A DNA stretch of 64,000 bases from CAYTEO01 sp964436825 (GTDB lineage Bacteria; Krumholzibacteriota; Krumholzibacteriia; LZORAL124-64-63): positions 1-64,000 of the forward strand of contig CAYTEO010000007.1 in NCBI GenBank assembly GCA_964436825.1, given 5' to 3'. The notes under the pieces were generated by a model. It saw nothing but the letters and a program-made list of their open reading frames with translations. It did not search any database and was not told where the DNA came from. This document shows, one piece after another, positions 55,448 through 64,000 of the stretch (its first letter is position 1; the number at the start of each line of letters is the position of its first letter). Position numbers and translations under genes: made by a program.

Positions 55448-56316
55448 CAGAACCCTCCCCGCTGGCCGAAGTGGTGGAAGCTGGGGAAGAAGTGATGGAT
55501 CGCCCCCATGGTGGCGACGATCAGCAGGTAGAAGGCGATGGCCAACCGGTTCATCCGTCGGCCCCGCCACCCCCAGCGGTGATGTCCCAGCAGCCCCACG
55601 CCGTAGACGACGACGATGATCCAGGAGGCGATGATCTTGGGGTCGTAGGGCGTCAGGTGACTGGCGACGTCGTCCGGCAACCGGTCGGCCAGGTCGTACA
55701 GCCACAGCTGGCCCCACACCAGGGCGCCGATCAGCAGCGGCAGGCCGATCTGGACCGTGCCCACGCTCGTCCGCTCCAGGGTCTCGAGCGACGGCAGGCG
55801 CTGGAAGAGCAGCCCGAAGGTCCGCCGGTGCAGCTGGCGCGACTGGACCAGGTAGAGGATGGCGTGGAGGAACCCGATGCTCAGGGCCGTGTAGGCCAGC
55901 AGGATCAGCACGACGTGGCCGGCGAAGCCGGGATCGTGGAGCAGGACGTGGTCGCGCGGGCGCAGCGTCCCGAACAGGCTGGCCAGCAGCTGGAGAACGA
56001 AGGCCAGGCCGGCGACCAGGAAGCCCGTGTGGGCGGCCTCGGGCAGCCGCAACTCCAGGATGCCCTGGACGACGATCAGCGAGGCGGCCAGCAGGGAGGC
56101 GAATTCCAGCGGCGAGCCCAGCGGCAACCGCCATCCCTCGGCGGCCTCGAGCAGGACCAGGCCCACGTGGACGGCCGCCGTCAGCGGCAGCAGGACGTGG
56201 GCGGCGCGCCGGGCACCCGGGCGGTCGGTCATCAGGATCCAGAGGTAGGCCCCCAGCAGCAGCAGGTAGAGCAACGGCAGCAGGACCGTGCCGGCGTTGA
56301 CCCACGGCGAGATCAC
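55447..56316 (-). CDS. HemX/CcsA-family membrane protein
   Basis: A 289-residue polytopic protein with about eight hydrophobic spans and conserved segments EFASLLAASLIVVQGILELR, HVVLILLAYTALSIGFLHAI and DPKIIASWIIVVVYGVGLL, typical of the cytochrome c assembly CcsA/HemX family. HemX in Bacillus sits beside hemA and lowers HemA levels; CcsA-type relatives deliver heme for cytochrome c. The GTG start (56316), preceded by GGGAGGAAC, overlaps the hemG stop (GTGA), and the stop overlaps hemA. The tight coupling to hemA favours the HemX role, though heme export to cytochrome c is possible. Confidence 0.85.
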   Translation of the reverse strand: MISPWVNAGTVLLPLLYLLLLGAYLWILMTDRPGARRAAHVLLPLTAAVHVGLVLLEAAEGWRLPLGSPLEFASLLAASLIVVQGILELRLPEAAHTGFLVAGLAFVLQLLASLFGTLRPRDHVLLHDPGFAGHVVLILLAYTALSIGFLHAILYLVQSRQLHRRTFGLLFQRLPSLETLERTSVGTVQIGLPLLIGALVWGQLWLYDLADRLPDDVASHLTPYDPKIIASWIIVVVYGVGLLGHHRWGWRGRRMNRLAIAFYLLIVATMGAIHHFFPSFHHFGQRGGF

Positions 56317-57773
56317 GCTAGTTCCTCCCCTCGCACGGCGGCGCGGCTCCGGGCGGTCCGCTCCGCCAGCTCCTCGATCAGTCGCTCCGCGGTCCGCTCC
56401 GCCTCGGCGACGCAGTGGTTGACGGCGATACCCCGGTAGGAGCTGCCCGCCAGGGAGAGGCCGGGGCGGAGGGCGAGCTCCGCCGCGATGGCCCGCAGGC
56501 GGGCCGGGTGGCCGCGGACGTACTGGGCGATGCCCCGCCGGTGGCGGAAGACGCGGCTGCGCAGAGGCGCGCCGCGCAGGCCCAGCAGCTGCCTGCACTC
56601 GGCCAGGGCCAGGTCGACGAGCTCGGCGGCGGAACGGTCCAGCACGGCGGCGTCGGGTCCCCCGGCCATGCAGCGCAGCAGGACCGTGCCGTCGGGGGCG
56701 CGGCCGGGGAAGATGCTGCTGGTCCAGAGGACCCCCAGCAGCTGGCGTCGCTCGCCGCCCGGGACCAGCAGGCCGAAACCGTCGAGCGGGTGGTGGACGT
56801 CCTCGCGCCGGAAGGCCAGCGAGACGACGGCCAGGGACGAGAAGGGGATCCCGTCCAGCAGCGCCTGCAGCCTCTCGCCGGGGAGCAGGCGGGCGGCGAC
56901 GTGGGCCGGCGCGGTCACGACGACGTGGTCGCAGGGCGCGACCGTCTCCCCCGCCGTCTCCAGGCGCCACCGGTCGCCGTCCGGGACGACGGCGGTCACG
57001 GGGGTCCCGGTCAACAGCCGGACCCGGCCGGTGGCGGCCAGGACCTCGGCCAGCCGCCGGGGGAGGCGGGCCATGCCGTCGCGGAAGGAGTGGAGCGCGC
57101 CGCTCGGTCCGGCCTGGGCCATCCGGCGCCGCTGCCGCGAGAGGGCGATCAGCGCCCGCACCAGGCTGCCGTGCTCCCGCTCCAGCTCGATCATGCGGGG
57201 GAAGGCGGCGGCCAGGCTGAGCTGCCGGGAATCGCCGCCGAAGATCCCCTTGACCATGGGGTCGAGCAGCCGCTCGGCGAACTCGTTGCCCAGGCGGCGG
57301 CGCCCGAAGGCGTCGACGGTCTCGTCAACGGTCGGGTCGTCCGCCTCCCGTCCCAGGCCGGCGCGGCGCGGGACGAACGGCTCGCCCGCCACGCGCAGCT
57401 TGCCGCGCCAGCTCAGCAGGTCCGAGCGCAGGAAGGAGCCCGGGGAGACGGGGATCTCCCGCAGCCGTCCGCCCAGCAGGATGAAGCGCCGGCGGGCCGC
57501 GTCGCTGCTGCGCTGCAGCTCGCCGGTCAGCCCCAGCCGCTCCACCAGCCGCAGCGTCGCCGGCTCGTTGTCCAGGAAGCCGTTGGGGCCCGCCTCGATG
57601 GTGAACCCGTCCTCGCGCAGGGTCTGCAGGTGGCCGCCGACCTCGGACGAGGCCTCGCACACGGTCACCTGCAGGTCGAGTCGTGCCGCGGCGGCGCGGT
57701 CGACCAGCTGCAGGGCCGTGGCCAGGCCGGCGATCCCTCCCCCGACGATCCCGACGTGCAGCGTCTCAGACAC
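56313..57773 (-). CDS. hemG: protoporphyrinogen/coproporphyrinogen oxidase, HemY-type FAD enzyme
   Basis: A 486-residue flavoprotein. The dinucleotide-binding motif VGIVGGGIAGLATALQL is at the N-terminus, EAGPNGFLDNEP (about 80) is the family hallmark, and the C-terminal FAD segment reads LSLAGSSYRGIAVNHCVAEAE. It oxidises protoporphyrinogen IX (or coproporphyrinogen III) to the porphyrin, using oxygen in most members. Next to HemN and HemH it should act in the protoporphyrin branch. The GTG start overlaps the hemH stop by eight bases. It is often called HemY; the symbol follows pathway usage. Confidence 0.93.
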   Translation of the reverse strand: MSETLHVGIVGGGIAGLATALQLVDRAAAARLDLQVTVCEASSEVGGHLQTLREDGFTIEAGPNGFLDNEPATLRLVERLGLTGELQRSSDAARRRFILLGGRLREIPVSPGSFLRSDLLSWRGKLRVAGEPFVPRRAGLGREADDPTVDETVDAFGRRRLGNEFAERLLDPMVKGIFGGDSRQLSLAAAFPRMIELEREHGSLVRALIALSRQRRRMAQAGPSGALHSFRDGMARLPRRLAEVLAATGRVRLLTGTPVTAVVPDGDRWRLETAGETVAPCDHVVVTAPAHVAARLLPGERLQALLDGIPFSSLAVVSLAFRREDVHHPLDGFGLLVPGGERRQLLGVLWTSSIFPGRAPDGTVLLRCMAGGPDAAVLDRSAAELVDLALAECRQLLGLRGAPLRSRVFRHRRGIAQYVRGHPARLRAIAAELALRPGLSLAGSSYRGIAVNHCVAEAERTAERLIEELAERTARSRAAVRGEELA

Positions 57774-58848
57774 GGGCCGTCTCCTCCTGGGTGAAGGCCG
57801 TCTCGTACAGGTGATCGGCCAGCGACGCGAGCCATGTCTCGTCCAGCCCGAGGGCGGGTCCCCGGGCGAAGGCGACGACACCGGCGGCCTCCGCCGCGGC
57901 CTTCAGCTCGATGTCCAGCTCGTGGAGCGTCTCTATGTGCTCGCAGGTGAAGCTGACCGGCTGGACGGCCAGCCGGCGGCAGCCGGACGCGGCCAGCCGT
58001 TCGACCTCGTCCCGGATGTCGGGGCCGATCCAGCGGATGGGGCCGACCCGGCCCTGGAAGGCCAGCAGCGGCTGCCGGCCGCCGGGCACGGCCGCGAGCC
58101 ACTCCGCCCAGCCCTCGGCGGCGGCGATCGCGTCCAGTCGCTCGCGGACCGCGGCGACGGTGGCGCGGACCAGTCCCAGGTAGGGGTCGCCCCGGGCGAT
58201 GAACCGTTCCGGCAGGGAGTGGGCCGCCAGCAGCAGCGCGCAGGTGGCCGGCTCCTCTCCGGCCGTCGCCCAGGGGCGCAGCAGGCCGGCCGCGGAGTCG
58301 GCCAGGGACTGCAGGTAGCCGGGCAGCAGGTGCCACGAGGTGACGACGTGCACCGGCAGGGAGGGGCAGACGTCCCTGGCCGCGGCCCGTGAGGCGTCCA
58401 GGACCGCGCCGCTGACGGCGTCGGCGTACTGGGGGTAGAGGGGGACCAGGAGGAACTGCTCGGCGCCGCGGCCGACGGCGTCGGCGACGGCCTCCTGGGG
58501 GAAGGGGTGCCAGTAGCGCATGGCGGGCGACGGCAGGACGGTCGTCACGCCGCGCCGCGCCAGCAGCTCCGCCAGCCGCTCCCCCTGCCGGCGCGTCCAG
58601 GCGAGCTGGGGAGAGCCGCCGCCGGGATCGATGGCGGCATAGCGGGCCCGCACGGCCGGCGCCCGCCGGCGGGCGACGATCCGGCCCAGCAGCGGCGAGA
58701 GCAGGCGCGGGACCGGCAGGATCCGGGGATCGGAGAACAGGAGACGCAGGTACGGCTCGACGTCGGCCGGTCCGTCGGGACCACCCATCCCGCACAGCAG
58801 CAGCCCGGTGGGCAGGTCGGGCGACAGGGGTGTCCGGGGGTAGCGCAT
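57766..58848 (-). CDS. hemH: ferrochelatase
   Basis: A 360-residue enzyme that inserts iron into protoporphyrin. It contains the metal-path and catalytic motifs AAHSLPERF (His near 210) and QPVSFTCEHIETLHELDIE (Glu and His near 305). The N-terminal GLLLCGMGGPDGPADVEPYL block is the usual LxNxGxP-type start in altered form. GGAGGAG before the ATG gives a good ribosome-binding site. It is 27 bases downstream of the hemN stop. No C-terminal Fe-S extension is seen. Confidence 0.94.
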   Translation of the reverse strand: MRYPRTPLSPDLPTGLLLCGMGGPDGPADVEPYLRLLFSDPRILPVPRLLSPLLGRIVARRRAPAVRARYAAIDPGGGSPQLAWTRRQGERLAELLARRGVTTVLPSPAMRYWHPFPQEAVADAVGRGAEQFLLVPLYPQYADAVSGAVLDASRAAARDVCPSLPVHVVTSWHLLPGYLQSLADSAAGLLRPWATAGEEPATCALLLAAHSLPERFIARGDPYLGLVRATVAAVRERLDAIAAAEGWAEWLAAVPGGRQPLLAFQGRVGPIRWIGPDIRDEVERLAASGCRRLAVQPVSFTCEHIETLHELDIELKAAAEAAGVVAFARGPALGLDETWLASLADHLYETAFTQEETARV

Positions 58849-58875
58849 CGTCTCCTCCGGTCCGGCGGCGCGGCG

Positions 58876-60248
58876 CTAGACCGTCCGCGAGAAGAGCGGT
58901 CGATCCGCGGTCCGCTCCAGGTAGGGATCCAGTTCCATGCAGACGTTCCGCACGAAGAACCGGCCCAGGTCGGTCACCTGCAGCCGGTCGGGCAGGAACG
59001 TCACCAGCCCCTCGTCGGCGTAGGGACGCAGCCGGGCCAGCTCGTCGGCCAGCAGCTCGTCGGCCGGCGCGCCGAACCCGTCCGTCGTCAGCCCGTACGG
59101 CAGCTCCAGGTTGCACATCAGGTTCAGGATGACCAGCCGCCGCAGGCGGTCGTCGTCGCTGAGGGCCAGGCCGCGCACCACCGGCAGCCGACCGGCGTCC
59201 AGGGCCTGCTGGTAGCCGTCCAGGGTGGCGTCGTTCTGGACGAAGCGGTCGGCCACCTCGCCGATGCCGCTCATGCCGAAGGCCAGCATGTGCCCGGCGG
59301 GGCGGGTGGTGTAGCCCATGAAGTTGCGGTGGAGGCGCCGCTCGCGCAGGGCGATCGACAGCTCGTCGTCGTGTCGCGCGAAGTGGTCGATGCCGATCCA
59401 GTCGTAGCCCGCCTCGGCGAAGGTGGCGATGGCCTGCAGGAAGAGCCGGAACTTGCGGTAGCCGGTCGGCAGGTCCGTCGTGTCGACCTTCTGCTGGTGG
59501 GGGCGGACCCAGGGGACGTGGGCGTAGCTGAAGCAGGCGACGCGGTCGGGTTCCAGGTCGACGATCTCGCGCAGCGTGGCGGCGAACGACTCCTCCGTCT
59601 GGTAGGGCAGGCCGTAGACCAGGTCGAGGTTGACGCCCGCGAAGCCGGCCTCGCGGCAGGCCTGGTAGAGGCCGACCGTCCGGTCGCGTCCCTGGCGGCG
59701 GCCGATGGCCTTCTGGACGCGTGGATCGAAGTCCTGCACGCCGAGGCTGATCCGGTTGAAGCCGACCTCGCGCAGGAAGCGGACCTGCTCTGGGGTGCCG
59801 ATACGCGGATCGATCTCCAGGGAGATCTCGGCCTCGGGATCGAGGACGAAGGCGTCGCGCAGCAGTCCCAGGGCCCGCTCGACCTGGTGGTCCTTGAGGT
59901 AGTTGGGGGTCCCGCCCCCCCAGTGGAGCTGGACGACGCGCCTGCCGGTGCCGATCACGGCCGTCACCAGCGCCAGCTCCCGCTCGATCCTGTCCAGGTA
60001 GCGGTCCACGGCGTCGCGCTCGCGGGAGACGATGGCGTTGCAGCCGCAGTAGTGGCAGTGCTTGGCGCAGAACGGCAGGTGGAGGTAGAGGGAGAGATCC
60101 TCGTCGGGCCGGTCGGCCAGGTCGGCCAGGGCGGCCCTGTAGTCCTGCTCGCCGAACTCCTGCCGCCACACCGGTACGGTCGGGTAGCTGGTGTAGCGGG
60201 GGCCGGGCCGGTCGTACCGCTCGACCAGCTCGCGCGGGACGTCGACGA

Positions 60249-60252
<4 letters not shown>
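58876..60252 (-). CDS. hemN: oxygen-independent coproporphyrinogen III dehydrogenase
   Basis: A 458-residue radical-SAM enzyme converting coproporphyrinogen III to protoporphyrinogen IX without oxygen. The [4Fe-4S] ligands Cys62, Cys66 and Cys69 (CAKHCHYCGC) are followed by Cys71, with LHWGGGTPNYL as the SAM Gly-rich motif. The HemN-specific HRNFMGYTT segment near residue 310 and the N-terminal RYDRPGPRYTSYPTVP separate true HemN from HemW. Its ATG overlaps the hemE stop (ATGA). Confidence 0.96.
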
Positions 60253-61292
<1,040 letters not shown>

Positions 61293-61335
61293 GGGTGCTC
61301 CCTTCCCTGGCCTGGTCCGGGTTGGTGGCGATCGG

Positions 61336-61345
61336 TGTCGCGACA
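61336..61345. promoter_or_regulatory. TGTCGCGACA palindrome upstream of hemE
   Basis: A perfect 10-base palindrome 44 bases before the hemE start, identical to the one upstream of clpB at 42503-42512. Both lie in non-coding DNA. Confidence 0.4.
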
Positions 61346-61432
61346 AGGATAGGGAAGTCGCCCGCGCCGTGTGTCACGGCGGCGTCATCGGGGGAGGAGA
61401 AATGGAGAGGCCGATCGTCCCTGGCTGCCGCG

Positions 61433-61780
61433 TCAGACGGACAGTCCGAGGCGTTCCATCAGCATGGTGAGGCGGTCCAGCTCCGCGGGCGACGGTTCCA
61501 GGAACTGGAAGCCGGCGGCGTACAGGTCGGGATTGATGTCCCGCGCGCACCAGCGGCAGATGGCGGGCAGGAAGATGTCGCCGCCCACGTGCAGATCCTC
61601 GGGACAGACGATCCGCAGCTGGACCAGCCGCCCGACTACCGTCGGGCAGACGGAGACCAGCCGCAGCCCCTCGGGCGAGAGGTCGGCGAGGTGACCGAGC
61701 AGCATCCCGGTCCGGTCGTCACGGACCTCGAGGTAATAGACCAGTCCCTTGCGCGGCGAACGCCGCTGATGCGACGACAT
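61433..61780 (-). CDS. PilZ-domain protein
   Basis: A 115-residue protein that looks like a stand-alone PilZ domain: QRRSPRKGLVYYLEVRDDRT, then GHLADLSPEGLRLVS (the D/NxSxxG c-di-GMP motif), and a basic N-terminal RRSPR in place of the usual RxxxR. It is likely to bind cyclic di-GMP, perhaps made by the cyclase at 21373. It lies on the same strand between hemL and hemE, but with about 140-160-base gaps on both sides, so it may have its own promoter. Partner unknown. Confidence 0.75.
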   Translation of the reverse strand: MSSHQRRSPRKGLVYYLEVRDDRTGMLLGHLADLSPEGLRLVSVCPTVVGRLVQLRIVCPEDLHVGGDIFLPAICRWCARDINPDLYAAGFQFLEPSPAELDRLTMLMERLGLSV

Positions 61781-61818
61781 GACAGCTCCAACTACCGTAT
61801 CCCCTGCACCCGCCCAGG

Positions 61819-61830
61819 ATGATCGATCAT
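61819..61830. promoter_or_regulatory. 12-base palindrome upstream of the PilZ gene
   Basis: ATGATCGATCAT is a perfect palindrome 39 bases before the PilZ start codon; a possible operator. Confidence 0.35.
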
Positions 61831-61918
61831 GGCGACGGCGGATGCAACCCGGAATTGGGGATGGACCCAGCGGTCCTGCCCGTACCCGACAGTGCACCCG
61901 ACGGTGGACCACCGACGA

Positions 61919-61940
61919 GGCCGGCGGCCCGTCGCCGGCC
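61919..61940 (-). terminator. hairpin just after hemL
   Basis: GGCCGGCG (61919-61926), six-base loop, CGCCGGCC (61933-61940), ending three bases from the hemL stop on the minus strand. It may end or attenuate the hemB-hemL transcript. Confidence 0.45.
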
Positions 61941-61943
61941 GCT

Positions 61944-63221
61944 TCAGGACAATGCGGCCAGCGCCTCGCGGGCGGCCGCCACCGTCCGGTCGATGTCCTC
62001 GTCCGTGTGGGCGGCGCTGACGAAGCCGACCTCCCAGCCCGACGGGGCCAGGTAGACGCCGCGCTCCAGCAGGGCGCGGTGGAACCGCCCGTAGGTCTCC
62101 ATCCGGGAGGCGTCGACGGCGTCGAAGCGGCGCGGCGCCTCCGGCTGGAAGGCCGTCCAGAACAGCGACCCGTAGCGGACGACCGTCGCGGTGACGCCCG
62201 CGTCGTCGGCGGCCCGTGCGAGGCCGGCCTCCAGGGCGGCGGCCTTGCGCTCCAGTTCCTCGTAGAAGCCGGGGCGGCCGGTCTTCTCCAGGGTGGCCAG
62301 GCCGGCGGCCATGGCCACGGGATTGCCGCTCAGGGTCCCGGCCTGGTAGACCGGTCCCTCCGGCGAGACGCGGGCCATGATCTCGCGGCGGCCGGCATAG
62401 GCGCCCACCGGCATGCCGCCGCCGAGGATCTTGCCGTAGGTGGCCAGGTCGGGCTCGATGCCCAGCAGGGGAGCGGCGCCGCCGGGGCCGACCCGGAAGC
62501 CGGTGATGACCTCGTCGAGGATCAGCAGGGCGCCGTGGCGGGCCGTCAGCTCGCGGCAGAGGCGCAGGAACTCCGGCCGCTGGACCAGCAGCCCGGCGTT
62601 GGCCGGGATCGGCTCGATGATCAGCGCCGCGACCGCGTCGCCGTGGGCGGCGAAGAAGTCGGCCAGGCGCTGCTCGTCGTCCAGGGGCAGGACGGCGGTG
62701 TGGCGGGTGAAGTCGGCCGGCACGCCGGCGCTGCTGGGGGTGCCGAAGGTGGCCAGGCCGCTGCCGGCGTCCACCAGCAGGCTGTCGGCGTGGCCGTGGT
62801 AGCAGCCGGCGAACTTGACGATCAGGTCCCGGCCCGTGTAGCCGCGGGCCAGGCGGATGGCGCTCATGACCGCCTCGGTGCCGGAGCTGACGAAGCGGAC
62901 CTGGTCGCAGAACGGGACGCGATCCAGGAACGCCTCGGCCAGCAGGACCTCGCGCCGCGACGGCGCCCCGAAGCTCATCCCCTCGGCCGCGGCCTCGCGG
63001 ACGGCCGCCTCGACGTCGGGGTCGGCGTGGCCCAGGATCAGCGGTCCCCAGCTCATGCACCAGTCCACGTACTCGCGGCCGTCCTCGTCGGTGAACCGGC
63101 CCCCGCGGGCGCGGCGGAAGAAGACCGGGTCGCCGGGCACCGCCCGGAACGCGCGGACGGGGCTGTCGACGCCGCCGGGCAGGACGCGCTGCGCCCGCTC
63201 CCACCAGCTCGCGTTGCTCAT
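61944..63221 (-). CDS. hemL: glutamate-1-semialdehyde 2,1-aminomutase
   Basis: A 425-residue PLP enzyme making 5-aminolevulinate. It contains VSSGTEAVMSAIRLAR, the PLP Asp in LILDEVITGFR (Asp236) and the Schiff-base Lys264 in TYGKILGGGMPVGAY; all catalytic elements are intact. I chose ATG 63221 because it overlaps the hemB stop (ATGA) and matches the family N-terminus. Together with HemA it confirms the C5 route. Confidence 0.96.
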   Translation of the reverse strand: MSNASWWERAQRVLPGGVDSPVRAFRAVPGDPVFFRRARGGRFTDEDGREYVDWCMSWGPLILGHADPDVEAAVREAAAEGMSFGAPSRREVLLAEAFLDRVPFCDQVRFVSSGTEAVMSAIRLARGYTGRDLIVKFAGCYHGHADSLLVDAGSGLATFGTPSSAGVPADFTRHTAVLPLDDEQRLADFFAAHGDAVAALIIEPIPANAGLLVQRPEFLRLCRELTARHGALLILDEVITGFRVGPGGAAPLLGIEPDLATYGKILGGGMPVGAYAGRREIMARVSPEGPVYQAGTLSGNPVAMAAGLATLEKTGRPGFYEELERKAAALEAGLARAADDAGVTATVVRYGSLFWTAFQPEAPRRFDAVDASRMETYGRFHRALLERGVYLAPSGWEVGFVSAAHTDEDIDRTVAAAREALAALS

Positions 63222-64000
63222 GCCAGCCACCCCCCGCGCAGGATGTCGCGCCCGTGGTAGGTGATGATCAGGTCCGCACCCGCCCGCCGCATGGCCAGCA
63301 GGTTCTCCAGGACCAGGGAGCGCTCGTCCACCAGGCCGGCGGCGGCCGCCTGCTTCACCATGCTGTACTCGCCGCTGACGTTGTAGACCACCAGCGGCTG
63401 GAGGACCTGCTCGCGCACGCGGGCGACGACGTCCAGGTAGGCCAGGGCCGGCTTGACCATGACCATGTCCGCCCCCTCCTCGATGTCGAGCAGGGTCTCC
63501 AGGACGGCCTCCCGTCCGTTGCGCGGGTCCATCTGGTAGCTCTTGCGGTCACCCCTGGGGGCGCTGTCGCAGGCATCGCGGAAGGGGCCGTAGTAGGCGC
63601 TGGCGAACTTGGCCGAGTAGGCCAGGATGGAGCACGTCTCGTATCCCGCCTCGTCCAGGGCCACGCGCAGGGCGCCGACGCGACCGTCCATCATGTCGCT
63701 GGGGCTGACGATGTCGGCGCCGGCGGCGGCGTGGGCGACGGCCATCCGCGCCAGCTGTTCCACGCTGGGGTCGTTGACGACCTCGTCCCCTTCCAGCAGG
63801 CCGCAGTGGCCGTGGTCGGTGTAGGCGCAGAGGCAGACGTCGGTGATCAGGACGATGTCGCTGCCGAACCGTTCCCGCAGGGCGCGCAGGGCGGTCGGGA
63901 TCAGGCCGTCCGGCGCGACCGCGGCGCTGCCGGCGTGGTCCTTCCTCTCCGGCGCCGGGATGCCGAACAGCAGGTGGGAGCGCAGTCCCAGCTCGACGTC
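63218..64000 (-). CDS. hemB: delta-aminolevulinic acid dehydratase (porphobilinogen synthase), 5' truncated
   Basis: About 260 C-terminal residues are visible; the gene continues past the window edge. It condenses two 5-aminolevulinates into porphobilinogen. The metal-site segment DVCLCAYTDHGHCG carries the cysteines of zinc-type enzymes. The two active-site lysines are in SAKFASAYYGPFRDA and MVKPALAYLD. SPSDMMDGRVGALR and YNVSGEYSMVKQAA are also diagnostic. The Ala in CLCAYT replaces the usual Glu. The stop overlaps the hemL start, so they are coupled. Confidence 0.95.
   Translation of the reverse strand, partial: DVELGLRSHLLFGIPAPERKDHAGSAAVAPDGLIPTALRALRERFGSDIVLITDVCLCAYTDHGHCGLLEGDEVVNDPSVEQLARMAVAHAAAGADIVSPSDMMDGRVGALRVALDEAGYETCSILAYSAKFASAYYGPFRDACDSAPRGDRKSYQMDPRNGREAVLETLLDIEEGADMVMVKPALAYLDVVARVREQVLQPLVVYNVSGEYSMVKQAAAAGLVDERSLVLENLLAMRRAGADLIITYHGRDILRGGWLA

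Overview
The window is about 70% GC over most of its length and very densely coded. Overlapping start/stop codons, TonB/ExbB/ExbD, a Wza-type exporter, lipoproteins and beta-barrel proteins point to a Gram-negative (diderm) bacterium. Secreted proteins with cohesin-like, dockerin-like and FlgD-like C-terminal modules, plus a complete heme pathway, suggest an uncultured FCB-group lineage such as Krumholzibacteriota, Eisenbacteria or Latescibacterota. That placement is inference from gene content, because no rRNA gene is present. A 100-N scaffold gap at 14048-14147 shows this is a draft, probably metagenome-derived, assembly.

Region 1 (1-15132) is an exopolysaccharide or O-antigen locus. It holds a partial flippase, an SLBB/Wza-type exporter, a Wzz-like chain-length protein, a second flippase, a Wzy-like polymerase, three sugar-modifying or glycosyltransferase genes, two DegT-type aminotransferases and an initiating phosphoglycosyl transferase. 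Bases from about 3230 to 10030 are much less GC-rich than the rest and probably arrived by transfer. This island also carries an opposing ATP-grasp/PHP gene pair.

Region 2 (15227-22356) holds housekeeping and unknown genes: a DUF885 lipoprotein, a GAF/fRMsr-like protein, a 606-residue cysteine-bearing protein of unknown function, mutM, a TerB-DnaJ protein and a diguanylate cyclase with a Cys-rich N-terminus.

Region 3 (22483-29935) looks like one eight-gene operon: pepF, a small exported protein, DUF3450, a TtpC-like ExbB, ExbB, ExbD, TonB and a TPR protein. This is a Vibrio TonB2-type energy-transduction module.

Region 4 (29980-42255) contains uspA-mntH, several exported proteins (cohesin, dockerin and FlgD modules) and a pair of M14 peptidase homologues, one of which has lost its zinc ligands.

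Region 5 (42256-54148) contains clpB behind a set of palindromes. After it comes a gene-poor stretch with a tiny ORF behind a perfect extended Shine-Dalgarno sequence, nested hairpins and the C-terminal remnant of a TonB-dependent receptor. Next are a TPR-sulfotransferase, a PEBP lipoprotein, a beta-barrel protein, an FN3 protein, an HD-domain protein, a ferredoxin, an HtrA protease and a glycosyltransferase.

Region 6 (54161-64000, minus strand) is a heme-biosynthesis cluster transcribed hemB-hemL-(PilZ gene)-hemE-hemN-hemH-hemG-hemX/ccsA-hemA, truncated inside hemB by the window edge. hemC and hemD are not in the window.
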